Of a stretch of DNA of 64,000 nt, positions 39,374-48,783 are shown piece after piece. The stretch comes from a bacterium. GTDB taxonomy: Bacteria > Patescibacteriota > Microgenomatia > UBA1406 > GWC2-37-13. Positions within the stretch are counted from its first letter, which is position 1. Each line of letters begins with the position of its first letter. A program made the position numbers and the translations under genes. The notes under the pieces were generated by a model, which did not search any database, was not told the DNA's origin, and was given only the letters and a program-made list of their open reading frames with translations. The DNA is taken from positions 1 to 64,000 of the forward strand of contig JAKQDR010000250.1 in the NCBI GenBank assembly GCA_029573715.1, given 5' to 3'.

Positions 39374-40738
39374 ATGTATCACCTAGAGTCTAATCTTCAT
39401 AAGAAAGAAACCCCATTTCCAAGTGTTCCGTCGAAACCCTCAATGACTGCTACTATCTTTGAGCGCCCGCTCCCTTCTCAAGTATGGACCCCCCATGCAG
39501 ACTTTGCGTATGTCCAACACCTTGATCCACTTCTGCACAGAGAGCGAATTATCGGTATGGGCAAAGATCAACTGTTAACGGCGGCTGATGAGCATGCAAA
39601 TCGTTCTGTTATTTCCACACACTTTGGACGTGTGACGCCCCAAACACTTGAAATAAACGGATTTGACATGCTCAAAGCTACTGCAAACGCGCTACGCGCC
39701 CAACCCGATAACACCCGAGTACAGGCAGAATATGCAGGTTTACGAGCAGTTCATAATAGACTACAGATTGGTACAGAGCCTCAAATTATCTTATCGCCGC
39801 CAAAAGAGGGTATGAGTTATGGTCTAGGCTTTGTATTTATTCCGGGTCACCTGCTCCCTGATGGCTCAGTACCCATTACGCAAAAAATCATTATGTATCA
39901 AGAGGATCCTTTAGTGGGAGCTCAGACGAGTCGGCATATACGAAAAGTGTTACGCAGTGAATTTTCTACAAAGGAGAGCGCTATCGTTGAGCCATCCTCA
40001 CCAGAAGAATATATCCGCTCACCCATAGGGCTTACTCATGTGTCGGGTGCGGCTGTTTTGTCAGATGAGCGCCTTGTGTCACTGTTTGGATCGAATCCTG
40101 CTGAAATTGCGCAAGCACGAGCATTTCGACAGACCCTAAAGGCCGATATGGGAACCCATATGCAGGAGTATGGCGAATGTATTGTGCAACACAAGCTTGC
40201 ACTTCGAGAGGGGGATGTGAAACGGGCAGAAAAGATGGTGCGTCGTGCCGGAAAGATTATGGATACGGTGTTTGGAGTGGCACTTAAACTCTCTTACGCA
40301 CTCAAGACGAATGACTGGAGCGACTATACCCTCATTATGAATGCGATTAATAAGGGGCCCATGGCAGATGCGGCGATTTCTGCAATGATAGCGCCCTATG
40401 CGCATATGGTGGCAGACTCTCAATGCCCACCTGCATACATCGCCTCACCCAGTGATCGAACCGGACTTGGAATACTTGGTCTGTGGCATAAAGATTTATT
40501 GGGAGGTAAGCTTGGAGCAGGTCAGTCTGAATGGGTAAAAAGAGACTGTGTTACCTGTCCTTGTTGTAGCATGCAAAGTACCAAAGACAAACCTCACCTG
40601 TATCATGCGCGCGAACAAAAGTGGGTATGCGCCAATAGTTCATGTAAGGAGCACAACGCATCCGTTTACAATACCATTGTGAATGGTGTACCATTAGATC
40701 ATGGCAGACAACAGCACCTCAATCGTCCACCTGCTTGA
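39374..40738 (+). CDS. Unknown protein with C-terminal zinc-ribbon-like Cys motif
   Basis: 454 aa ORF; DCVTCPCCSMQSTKDKPHLYHAREQKWVCANSSCKEHNASVYN; downstream of riboswitch-like RNA. Confidence 0.7.
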   Translation: MYHLESNLHKKETPFPSVPSKPSMTATIFERPLPSQVWTPHADFAYVQHLDPLLHRERIIGMGKDQLLTAADEHANRSVISTHFGRVTPQTLEINGFDMLKATANALRAQPDNTRVQAEYAGLRAVHNRLQIGTEPQIILSPPKEGMSYGLGFVFIPGHLLPDGSVPITQKIIMYQEDPLVGAQTSRHIRKVLRSEFSTKESAIVEPSSPEEYIRSPIGLTHVSGAAVLSDERLVSLFGSNPAEIAQARAFRQTLKADMGTHMQEYGECIVQHKLALREGDVKRAEKMVRRAGKIMDTVFGVALKLSYALKTNDWSDYTLIMNAINKGPMADAAISAMIAPYAHMVADSQCPPAYIASPSDRTGLGILGLWHKDLLGGKLGAGQSEWVKRDCVTCPCCSMQSTKDKPHLYHAREQKWVCANSSCKEHNASVYNTIVNGVPLDHGRQQHLNRPPA

Positions 40739-41183
40739 TGACACCCAAAAACCAGCAAGCCCCCCGCCACCCTCATCACCAGCTCCCATTTCAACGGGGG
40801 CCACCAAAGAGTCGGGGCCAGGAGGTGCAGCGAAAGAGCAAGGGAAACCTTCAGAGATACAGGAGCAACCCGTTGAGATAAGCACTGAACAGTCAAAAGA
40901 AAAACCACACATCAAGCACAAAAAGAATATTCCCGACATCCACCCCGACGCAGCAAAGGCGGGCCTGCAGGTTGCCCCGTCTGCATCTCCCTTTCCAACG
41001 ATATATGATATAAAGGTGCCCGTCTTATCTGATGAGCAAATAGAACAAAACCTGCATAAAAACTTCTGGACGGGAGCACGATGGCTTGCGGAACTATGCA
41101 AGTACTTGCTGCTTCAGGCACATGTTCGTGTAAAAAAGATTGGGCAAAAAGTGGTGCGCGAGCGTTTGCCCGAGCGCTTCTGA
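40701..41183 (+). CDS. Unknown Pro/Lys-rich protein, overlaps previous gene
   Basis: 160 aa, overlaps the 454-aa ORF by 38 bp in another frame. Confidence 0.55.
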   Translation: MADNSTSIVHLLDDTQKPASPPPPSSPAPISTGATKESGPGGAAKEQGKPSEIQEQPVEISTEQSKEKPHIKHKKNIPDIHPDAAKAGLQVAPSASPFPTIYDIKVPVLSDEQIEQNLHKNFWTGARWLAELCKYLLLQAHVRVKKIGQKVVRERLPERF

Positions 41184-41235
41184 AAAACCCTTTATAAACT
41201 TCTTGCATTATGGTAAATAGATCTATGGTTTCCAA

Positions 41236-41257
41236 GACACTCACTTAAGTGAGTGTC
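41236..41257. repeat. 22-bp perfect palindrome
   Basis: GACACTCACTTAAGTGAGTGTC equals its reverse complement. Confidence 0.85.
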
Positions 41258-41401
41258 CTCTGATACATACTTTGCACATAAAGAGAGTACGTTTTCTAGG
41301 CGGACTATCAACGCTTTTTGAAAAGGGTGTTTGGTGAACCACACAAAACAACATGAGCGCATAGCGTTACTATACACATGTATGGCGAGGATAAGACATT
41401 C

Positions 41402-41430
41402 TTGACAATACCCCCCCTGGGGTATATACT
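41402..41430 (+). promoter_or_regulatory. Copper operon promoter with CsoR-type operator in the spacer
   Basis: TTGACA-N17-TATACT; spacer/operator ATACCCCCCCTGGGGTAT. Confidence 0.85.
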
Positions 41431-41437
41431 CATCACT

Positions 41438-41698
41438 ATGCAATCCAAAAAAAACTTGATACGTCGGCTCAAAATCATTGAAGGCCAAGTGCGCGGGATG
41501 CAACACATGGTGGATACGGGTGCATACTGTATTGACATCATTACACAGGCCTCTGCAGTGAAACAAGCGCTCTCAAATGTAGAAGACGCGTTGCTTGAGG
41601 GGCATTTGCGCCACTGTGTGGTAAATCAGATTAAGGAAGGAAAGTCAGAACAGGCAACAGCTGAGATTATTAAAGTATATCGATTAAAGCGCAAGTAG
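41438..41698 (+). CDS. csoR: CsoR-family metal-sensing repressor
   Basis: MQSKKNLIRRLKIIEGQVRGMQHMVDTGAYCIDIITQASAVKQALSNVEDALLEGHLRHCV. Confidence 0.93.
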   Translation: MQSKKNLIRRLKIIEGQVRGMQHMVDTGAYCIDIITQASAVKQALSNVEDALLEGHLRHCVVNQIKEGKSEQATAEIIKVYRLKRK

Positions 41699-41717
41699 AG
41701 CGAACAACTTAATTACT

Positions 41718-42290
41718 ATGAAAACAACCCATGTCCCCATTCATCTTGCCACAGGATTTGTTATTGCGGCACTTTTGGTCGGTTTTGCGTTTGGACAGCT
41801 TATGACCCCAGAATATCGTGCCCACATGTATGCGCCGGCTCAAATGGATTTGGGACCTGCGGGGGCTTTGGTTGATTTGCATTATCTCAATGCCATGATA
41901 GGCCACCATGTTGTTGCGATGCGTCTGGCAGAACAATTGGCTCAAAATTCAAAAAGACCGGCAATGCAAGAACTTGCGAAATCAATCCTTGCCGATGAGC
42001 CAGCCGCCATTGCTGAGCTATACGCGTGGAAAAAGCAATGGTACCAAGATACGCGCACTGTGCCCGATCCAGCCGTGCCCAATCTTGGGCCTGCAGGTGA
42101 GACATTCGATCTGCGGTTTATAAACGCAATGATCGCACATCACCAGGAAGGCATAAACATGACCCGAGAGATTCGCACCAAATCAATTCGACATGAGGTG
42201 CTTGACAATGCGGACAAAGTCGAGGCATTTCTTATTAACGGTACACAAACACTTGAGGCTCTGCGAAGCGACTGGTATACAACTCCTTAA
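41718..42290 (+). CDS. DUF305 domain protein
   Basis: 190 aa; DLHYLNAMIGHHVVAMRLAEQLAQ ... DLRFINAMIAHHQEGINMTREI. Confidence 0.88.
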   Translation: MKTTHVPIHLATGFVIAALLVGFAFGQLMTPEYRAHMYAPAQMDLGPAGALVDLHYLNAMIGHHVVAMRLAEQLAQNSKRPAMQELAKSILADEPAAIAELYAWKKQWYQDTRTVPDPAVPNLGPAGETFDLRFINAMIAHHQEGINMTREIRTKSIRHEVLDNADKVEAFLINGTQTLEALRSDWYTTP

Positions 42291-42296
42291 TACATC

Positions 42297-44546
42297 ATGA
42301 CGCGCATCACCATACCAATTGAAGGCATGCACTGTGCAAGCTGTGCGGTAATTATCGGAAAGGAAGTTGCGAAACTCCCGCACGTTACATCAGCGCAGGC
42401 ACACTACGTTCAAGAATCGCTTACTATTGAATCGGATGGCCCACTTCCGAGCAAAGACGCCATACACCAGGCGATTGCCCCATATGGATACGGAGTACGT
42501 TTCGTGGATGAGACAGCCGACGCACCATCAACTGATTATATTCGCAACGAAACTCATCTTGATACGCGGGCCCTGATGGTTTTTCCCAGTGCCCTCATAG
42601 TATTTTTCTTGATGCTCTGGGATATGATGGCTAACACGATTGCTTTTGTGCCAGCGATGCCCATTCCGATGCAGGTCTTTGACCGCATGCTTTTTGCACT
42701 TGCGACTTTTGTCTTACTGTGGGTAGGCACACCTTACATACGGGCGTTTGGACGGTTTATTCGTTTCCGCGTTGCCAATATGGACACACTCATTGGCTTG
42801 GGTACCTTGGTGGCGTATGGATATAGCGGTGCAGTCGTGCTCTTACCCCATGTGTTTGTGCGCTATAATCTCCCCACACACACCTATTTTGATGTGGTAA
42901 TCATCGTCATTGGGTTTGTGAGCTTCGGCAAGCATATGGAAGCGCTCGCTAAGCGCAAAACAGGGGATGCGTTGCAATCACTGCTCTCCCTTCAGGCCAA
43001 AACCGCTACGGTTTCTCGCGATGGTAAGGAATATGAAGTTTCCATAGACAGTATCCAACAGGGTGATATGGTGTTGGTAAGGCCCGGATCGGTGCTTCCG
43101 GTAGACGGCACCGTGACGGAGGGGTCATCGTATGTGGATGAGTCTATGCTCACGGGGGAGCCACTTGCTGTTTCAAAACGAGAAGGTGATGCGGTGTATG
43201 GCGGAACGCTTAATACCAGTGGTTATTTGGTGTATCGCGCAACAAAAGTGGGCACACAAACGCTTTTGGCCCGCATCATACATATGGTGCGTGAAGCACA
43301 GCAAAGCAAAGCCCCTATTGAAGCGGTGGCTGATAAAGTATCGGCAGTATTTGTCCCGCTCGTGTTGGGTATTGCCATTTCGTCGTTTGTGGCATGGCTT
43401 ATTATAGGAACTAGTTTTCTTGGTTTCTCTCAGTCTTTGGCAATGGGTATTACTTCATTGGTGAGTGTATTAGTCATCGCATGTCCCTGTGCACTGGGCC
43501 TTGCGACACCGACTGCAATCATTGTGGGGGTGGGTAAGGGCGCGCGCCGTGGTATTTTGGTAAAAGACGCAGCCACACTTGAGCTTCTGCAGAAAGCTCA
43601 GGTAGTAGCAATGGATAAGACCGGCACTATCACAACCGGCAAGCCGACCGTGGTGTCAACACAAATGTACACAAAGTCCAATGAAAAAGATATTATGGAG
43701 GTAATACACTCGCTTGAGCGCAAATCTGAACACCCCATCGCACACGCTATTGTGCAATACGCCAAAGAGAAAAATCTTGCCCATCACCCCGTCAGCGCAT
43801 TTGAAAATAGAGAGGGTGCAGGGGTGCGTGGGGAGGTGCGAGGAAAGATGTATTTTGTGGGGAGCCCCCGCTATATGCAAGAGCAGGGGGTGAATGTCGA
43901 TGCACGCGCGGTGCGCGCAGTGACTGAGAAAGGCCACACGCCAGTGCTTATTGCTTCAGAGTCAACACTATTGGGCATGCTTGCGGTTGCGGACACCGTT
44001 AAGCCAGAGGCTAAGACTGCCGTAGCGAAGCTCATTCAGATGGGTATAGACGTACACATGCTCACGGGAGATGACTCTCAAACAGCAGCTCACATAGGCG
44101 CACAGGCTGGTATCACCCACATTCAAGCACAGCTGATGCCTCAAGACAAACTTGCTGTGGTGAGCTCATTGCAGAAACAGGGCAACGTAGTGGCGATTGT
44201 TGGGGATGGTGTCAATGATGCGCCTGCGCTCGCGCAGGCAGATGTGGGTATTGCTATGGCAACGGGTGCTGATGCGGCAATTGAATCGGCAGGCATTACT
44301 TTGCTGCATGGTGATCTATCAAAACTTGTGACTGCGATACAACTTTCACGCATAACCATGCAGGGAGTGCGCCAAAACTTATTTTGGGCGTTTATCTATA
44401 ATATCGTCGGTATTCCTCTTGCGGCGGGTGCCTTCTATCCCTTGTTTGGATGGGTGCTTAACCCGGCATTTGCGGGCTTTGCAATGGCAATGTCTTCTCT
44501 TTCGGTGGTTGCCAACTCGCTCCGGATTGGGCGAAAGAAGCTTTGA
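42297..44546 (+). CDS. copA: Copper-translocating P-type ATPase
   Basis: 749 aa; [51 protein letters not shown]. Confidence 0.95.
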   Translation: MTRITIPIEGMHCASCAVIIGKEVAKLPHVTSAQAHYVQESLTIESDGPLPSKDAIHQAIAPYGYGVRFVDETADAPSTDYIRNETHLDTRALMVFPSALIVFFLMLWDMMANTIAFVPAMPIPMQVFDRMLFALATFVLLWVGTPYIRAFGRFIRFRVANMDTLIGLGTLVAYGYSGAVVLLPHVFVRYNLPTHTYFDVVIIVIGFVSFGKHMEALAKRKTGDALQSLLSLQAKTATVSRDGKEYEVSIDSIQQGDMVLVRPGSVLPVDGTVTEGSSYVDESMLTGEPLAVSKREGDAVYGGTLNTSGYLVYRATKVGTQTLLARIIHMVREAQQSKAPIEAVADKVSAVFVPLVLGIAISSFVAWLIIGTSFLGFSQSLAMGITSLVSVLVIACPCALGLATPTAIIVGVGKGARRGILVKDAATLELLQKAQVVAMDKTGTITTGKPTVVSTQMYTKSNEKDIMEVIHSLERKSEHPIAHAIVQYAKEKNLAHHPVSAFENREGAGVRGEVRGKMYFVGSPRYMQEQGVNVDARAVRAVTEKGHTPVLIASESTLLGMLAVADTVKPEAKTAVAKLIQMGIDVHMLTGDDSQTAAHIGAQAGITHIQAQLMPQDKLAVVSSLQKQGNVVAIVGDGVNDAPALAQADVGIAMATGADAAIESAGITLLHGDLSKLVTAIQLSRITMQGVRQNLFWAFIYNIVGIPLAAGAFYPLFGWVLNPAFAGFAMAMSSLSVVANSLRIGRKKL

Positions 44547-45094
44547 TCCTCAAACTCATGTATCCACTGCTCAAGGGTCGCGGCGTGCCGGGAGCCGAAT
44601 TTTGCCACCCATGCTCGCACCTCATCAAGCGTTTTCTCATGAAACATCTTTTGAGGATGTTTTGAGTAGAACAAATCAGCATAGCTTATGATGCGCTCCT
44701 CAAGCGTTTGAGGTGCAAAATCACGATGGGGCAGGGGCAGATTTTCCGATAAGATCTCATCTCGATAAATGCCAACGCCCGTGTGGCTTTCTGCGACACG
44801 CGCGTGTTGGGGTAAGCCCTCCTTTTGCAATATCTGTGCACCTAAAACCCCGTGAGTGATGTATGGGCCTCCATGCGTGCTAAGATCTGCACAATCGACA
44901 CCACTTATGCCAATGTCGTGAAGCATCGCAGCCTCTTCGATGAAAGTGATTTGCTGGGGCGAAAGCTCTAATTTCCTTGCAATGCGAAGCGCCCTTGCAG
45001 TGACTAAGGTCACATGCATCATGTAGAGGGGATAGGTCGGTGACTCTGGCGGAATGTATTTCTTGATGATTTCAAGATATGAAGGTGTGTGCAT
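44435..45094 (-). CDS. HD-domain hydrolase
   Basis: 219 aa; [47 protein letters not shown]; overlaps copA 3' end convergently by 112 bp. Confidence 0.82.
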   Translation of the reverse strand: MHTPSYLEIIKKYIPPESPTYPLYMMHVTLVTARALRIARKLELSPQQITFIEEAAMLHDIGISGVDCADLSTHGGPYITHGVLGAQILQKEGLPQHARVAESHTGVGIYRDEILSENLPLPHRDFAPQTLEERIISYADLFYSKHPQKMFHEKTLDEVRAWVAKFGSRHAATLEQWIHEFEDQSFFRPIRSELATTEREDIAIAKPANAGLSTHPNKG

Positions 45095-45120
45095 ACTACG
45101 GTAATCAACATCATTTCGTA

Positions 45121-45194
45121 TGGTGGACCTACGGGGAATCGAACCCCGACCTAGCGCATGCCATGCGCTCGTTTTACCATTAAACTATAGGCCC
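45121..45194 (-). tRNA. tRNA-Ala(GGC), CCA encoded
   Basis: Cloverleaf GGGCCTA TA...AGCGC-ATGGCAT-GCGCT...GGGG-TTCGATT-CCCC...TAGGTCC-ACCA; G3:U70 identity pair. Confidence 0.93.
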
Positions 45195-45247
45195 GCACGC
45201 AATAAAACTGTGCCCATTATACCAAGCGGATAGTGGATCGTCTGACG

Positions 45248-46444
45248 TCAGCTCACAAACCATCCTTGTGCAAAAAGCGCCATAAGCACCATCTGGAGCA
45301 CACCAAAACAAATCAAAATGACATATCTGAGCTTAGGAGAAAGTGTGGCGATCGTTGGATAGAGTGCCATCCCCACTAATGCATAGCGGGGAATGGAGCC
45401 CAAGGTGCCGGTGAGCGTGGGCACCAAGAGATTTATTACAGAGAAAAGAATAAGCCCCCCATATATCTGTTGACGCTCATCAAGATGCTTGTGCTCGACC
45501 GCCTTTCTCCACCATGCATATCCTGCATATACAAGAAGTGAGGCCACCAACACAAACATTACAAACTCGACTACTGCCACGACATACACCACATCTACTT
45601 GTGCAGTGATGAATATTGATAAATAGCGCCAGATGACTTGAGGCAACAACACGAGACTGGTGCTGCGGGCATTATTGAATTGTTCTTGCACGGTGAAAAA
45701 GGCAAGCGCATCCCCCGTTTGTGCCCACAGATATGCCATATAACCACAAAGCCCCATAAGTGGCGCAAGAAATATTGAAACAAGATGTGCAGGTGGGGTG
45801 CGGTATTGCTTTGTGTTCCACAGGTGGGCCGCATATATCATAAGCGGTATGCCAATGGTGAAAACCCCGGCAAGCCGCGTAAGCCCCAGCGCTATCCCTG
45901 CACCGACCACCAGCCACCATTTGCGCTTAATAATGCCCCATACATATACACCAAACAAAGCCAAAAATAAACTTTCTGTATACACGTTGAGCATAAAAAA
46001 TGCTGTGGGGAATGTAAGGAGAGAAACGAGTGCCCGCCGTGCCTGGGTTGGGGAGAGTAAAGCCTGAAAAACACGGTACCAAATGAGCAGAGATGCACCG
46101 GTAAGAAAGCCCGACAACACAATACCGGACAACAGAGTGTTATCCAAAAAAACAGATGATACAAGAGAGAGAATAAGTGGATACATGGGGAAAAACGCTC
46201 TCTGTAAAGTGGAGTAGCCTTCCCGGGCGATGGTCATATAGTGCACCCCATCAAAATTCGCCCGCACCCCCAACCATTCGGGCAGGCCAAAACTTACACC
46301 AATATCTGTGTAGCGGTATCCGAGACGCATTGGAATGTCGGAAGATGTGATGGCATACGATAAGATGCTTACCAACACAATCCAAACCACCCATGCTATG
46401 AGTGGAAATGCATTGTTATGCGCAAAATTACACACCGTTTTCAT
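45248..46444 (-). CDS. PIG-V-like mannosyltransferase/polytopic glycosyltransferase
   Basis: 398 aa polytopic; VRANFDGVHYMTIAREGYSTLQRAFFPMYPLILSLVS. Confidence 0.75.
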   Translation of the reverse strand: MKTVCNFAHNNAFPLIAWVVWIVLVSILSYAITSSDIPMRLGYRYTDIGVSFGLPEWLGVRANFDGVHYMTIAREGYSTLQRAFFPMYPLILSLVSSVFLDNTLLSGIVLSGFLTGASLLIWYRVFQALLSPTQARRALVSLLTFPTAFFMLNVYTESLFLALFGVYVWGIIKRKWWLVVGAGIALGLTRLAGVFTIGIPLMIYAAHLWNTKQYRTPPAHLVSIFLAPLMGLCGYMAYLWAQTGDALAFFTVQEQFNNARSTSLVLLPQVIWRYLSIFITAQVDVVYVVAVVEFVMFVLVASLLVYAGYAWWRKAVEHKHLDERQQIYGGLILFSVINLLVPTLTGTLGSIPRYALVGMALYPTIATLSPKLRYVILICFGVLQMVLMALFAQGWFVS

Positions 46445-47139
46445 GATTTACGTTTTATTAAATAACAATCTTCCATAAGCCTAACTTTTGGCCGCTTGAG
46501 GATTTTTTCCATATCTTTGATTTGCGACTTGTGGCATTGCATCGCTTGTATTTTTTGATCCCACACATCAGAGATGTCATACACAACATCAATGTCGTGG
46601 CGGGCATAACCGGGTGGGCGATAGATGAAATAGTTTTCCAAAAATTGATTGGTTTGGTATTCGGATAGACAATACAACATAAGTGTTTTGATACATTCGT
46701 TTCGATAAAACACATAATGACAGACCATGCTTACCATAATATGATCAATATGCCCCGAAACCCCCATGGGCTCCCAAGTCAAAAGAACTTCAGGCTTCAG
46801 AATGTCAACATAATGTTGCACTTTTTCGGCAAGCGCATGGTATGAGTTATTGCACAGATCGCCATCTCGAAACCCCAAAAAATACACATCTTTGGCGCCG
46901 ATGACTTGTGCAGATTCTCGCACTTCACGTGCACGCACTTCTGCGATGTCTTGGCCCGTGTTTTCTTCGTGATTTTTTCCCACCTCGCCTTTGGTGGCAC
47001 AGAGGAAATGTATATCATATTTTTGAGCCAACTTAATAAGGCTCCCCGATGGGCCGAATGCATCATCATCGGGATGTGCAAACACAAACAGCAGTGTAGG
47101 CTTGCGTGATTTGGTCATAGGATAGGGCTGTATAGGCAT
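46441..47139 (-). CDS. PIG-L/LmbE-family deacetylase
   Basis: 232 aa; LLFVFAHPDDDAFGPSGSLIKLAQ ... TWEPMGVSGHIDHIMVS. Confidence 0.9.
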   Translation of the reverse strand: MPIQPYPMTKSRKPTLLFVFAHPDDDAFGPSGSLIKLAQKYDIHFLCATKGEVGKNHEENTGQDIAEVRAREVRESAQVIGAKDVYFLGFRDGDLCNNSYHALAEKVQHYVDILKPEVLLTWEPMGVSGHIDHIMVSMVCHYVFYRNECIKTLMLYCLSEYQTNQFLENYFIYRPPGYARHDIDVVYDISDVWDQKIQAMQCHKSQIKDMEKILKRPKVRLMEDCYLIKRKS

Positions 47140-47150
47140 TATAATACTAT

Positions 47151-47229
47151 TTAGAGCTTAGAGCTTAGAGCTTAGAGCTTAGAGCTTAGAGCTTAGAGCT
47201 TAGAGCTTAGAGCTTAGAGCTTAGAGCTT
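47151..47229. repeat. 7-bp tandem repeat (TTAGAGC), about 11 copies
   Basis: 79 bp of uninterrupted TTAGAGC period-7 sequence abutting a tRNA. Confidence 0.97.
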
Positions 47230-47302
47230 CGGGGTGTAGTTTAGATGGTAAAACGCTGGGCTGGGGGTCCAGAGACCGTGGGTTCAAGTCCCGCCACCCC
47301 GA
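47230..47302 (+). tRNA. tRNA-Pro(GGG), CCA not encoded
   Basis: CGGGGTG...CTGGG-CTGGGGG-TCCAG...GTGGG-TTCAAGT-CCCGC-CACCCCG-A; C1:G72 pair. Confidence 0.9.
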
Positions 47303-47347
47303 CATTGATATATCTTAACGACGAAGGAGTTTAGATATATCAATGTC
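47301..47347. repeat. Inverted repeat immediately 3' of tRNA-Pro
   Basis: GACATTGATATATCT (47301-47315) / AGATATATCAATGTC (47333-47347), 15-bp perfect arms. Confidence 0.9.
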
Positions 47348-47579
47348 CTCCGTTAATTGAGCGCGTAGCTCGCAGCAAGGACATGCTAGGAGGTACGCCC
47401 GAAATGAGGAGGACCACCGAGAGATGTTCAGCCAACTCTAGCCAGAAGCCGTGGAGGGCAAAGGGATAGGATATAGTGACTTCGCGGGATCCGCTCTCCG
47501 TAATCCATCTGCTCGTGAAACTCGCATCTGGAAACGGATAGCCTGACAAGTCCCGCCACTAATAGCGTTTAGCGAACAG

Positions 47580-48713
47580 CTATGAGCTTAGAGATGATAT
47601 TGAGGGTCTCAAATACGTATCATCCTTATCGTGTAAGTGCTCGGCGATTTGCAAAAATGCGTGTTCAAAATCAATGAGTGTAGTGATGGGGTGCAGTTTG
47701 TTAAATACATGATCAATGAAATGGTCCACCGCCAATTTCGCTCTCGTTTCATCAATTTTTACTAATTTGGGATCGATCCACCGCATGGTTTTGCCCCGAT
47801 GAGCCAGCTCGGCACTAATGTACCACACCAGATTTTGTTCATGAAGATTTGTGGGGGTGCTGGCTAATTGTGTATATGTTTTTCGATACGCATCAAGCAG
47901 GGTTTCTGTAAATCGCACCACCTCTTTAGGCGCGACGCTGCCAGTGAGGCCAAACAAATATATTTGGCCCAAAAAGTTAGCCACCGGATACTCAGGATCA
48001 CACGGTATGCTTCTTCCAAAATCAAACATGATGACGTTCCCCGCTTTATTCACTGCCATATTCTTAGGATGTCCGTCTGTCCAGGTAAAGGTGGAGCGCG
48101 CGCGATCAAGAAGCTGAGAATGAACTTGATTGTAGTAGCGCATTCTGCCGTCATAGAGCGACACGCGCAGCTCATCGGTGCGCTCTTCAATCTGCAGTTC
48201 TTTGTTTTCAACTCCCTTCACATGGTGCATGTGTGCCATTTCGGATCGGAGATAGGCGAGTGTGGTGCCAATGGTTGCAAAAAGTGAAACATCTGAAGCA
48301 GTAAGGCCACGCACGATAACATCCTGAAAGAGTTCATACCCATCATGAGTAAAGTCGCGTAAAATGGTGACACGCTCACGCTCGAAATATGCCACCACCT
48401 CAGGCACCTTGATGTGAGCATGATGCTGAAAATGAGTCAGTATTTGTGCGTCTACCTGTTGTGAGGAAGCTGCGAATTTCAAAATATTGCGAGATTCAAG
48501 AGGAGAGAACTTATCATTAAGTGCAATATCTGATTTGGTGTGTTTGATGGCGACAGGTGTGCTGACCCCATCTTGGTGGTATGTACCCTTTCCGACCACG
48601 GATACTACACCACCAGACAAAAGAGAGTCAATATCAACAGTCACCCTCGAAGCGAAGGGCAATGCACCCACAATAGTTCTCAGTAGGGACAAATCATCCA
48701 CGCCTTGTGCCAT
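47580..48713 (-). CDS. APH/protein-kinase-like phosphotransferase
   Basis: 377 aa; TWTDGHPKNMAVNKAGNVIMFDFGRS catalytic-loop/DFG-like; VAIKHTK. Confidence 0.65.
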   Translation of the reverse strand: MAQGVDDLSLLRTIVGALPFASRVTVDIDSLLSGGVVSVVGKGTYHQDGVSTPVAIKHTKSDIALNDKFSPLESRNILKFAASSQQVDAQILTHFQHHAHIKVPEVVAYFERERVTILRDFTHDGYELFQDVIVRGLTASDVSLFATIGTTLAYLRSEMAHMHHVKGVENKELQIEERTDELRVSLYDGRMRYYNQVHSQLLDRARSTFTWTDGHPKNMAVNKAGNVIMFDFGRSIPCDPEYPVANFLGQIYLFGLTGSVAPKEVVRFTETLLDAYRKTYTQLASTPTNLHEQNLVWYISAELAHRGKTMRWIDPKLVKIDETRAKLAVDHFIDHVFNKLHPITTLIDFEHAFLQIAEHLHDKDDTYLRPSISSLSS

Positions 48714-48783
48714 AGGGGTGAATTATACGATAATCTAGCTCCACAAGCTTCGTAAGTGAGGTATCGTATACTTAAGAATATGT

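Noticed and set aside
47151-47229. CRISPR-like array
   Set aside because: 7-bp uninterrupted tandem repeat without spacers
47340-47549. 69-aa minus-strand ORF after tRNA-Pro
   Set aside because: No start-site signal or recognisable family; overlaps structured, probably non-coding sequence
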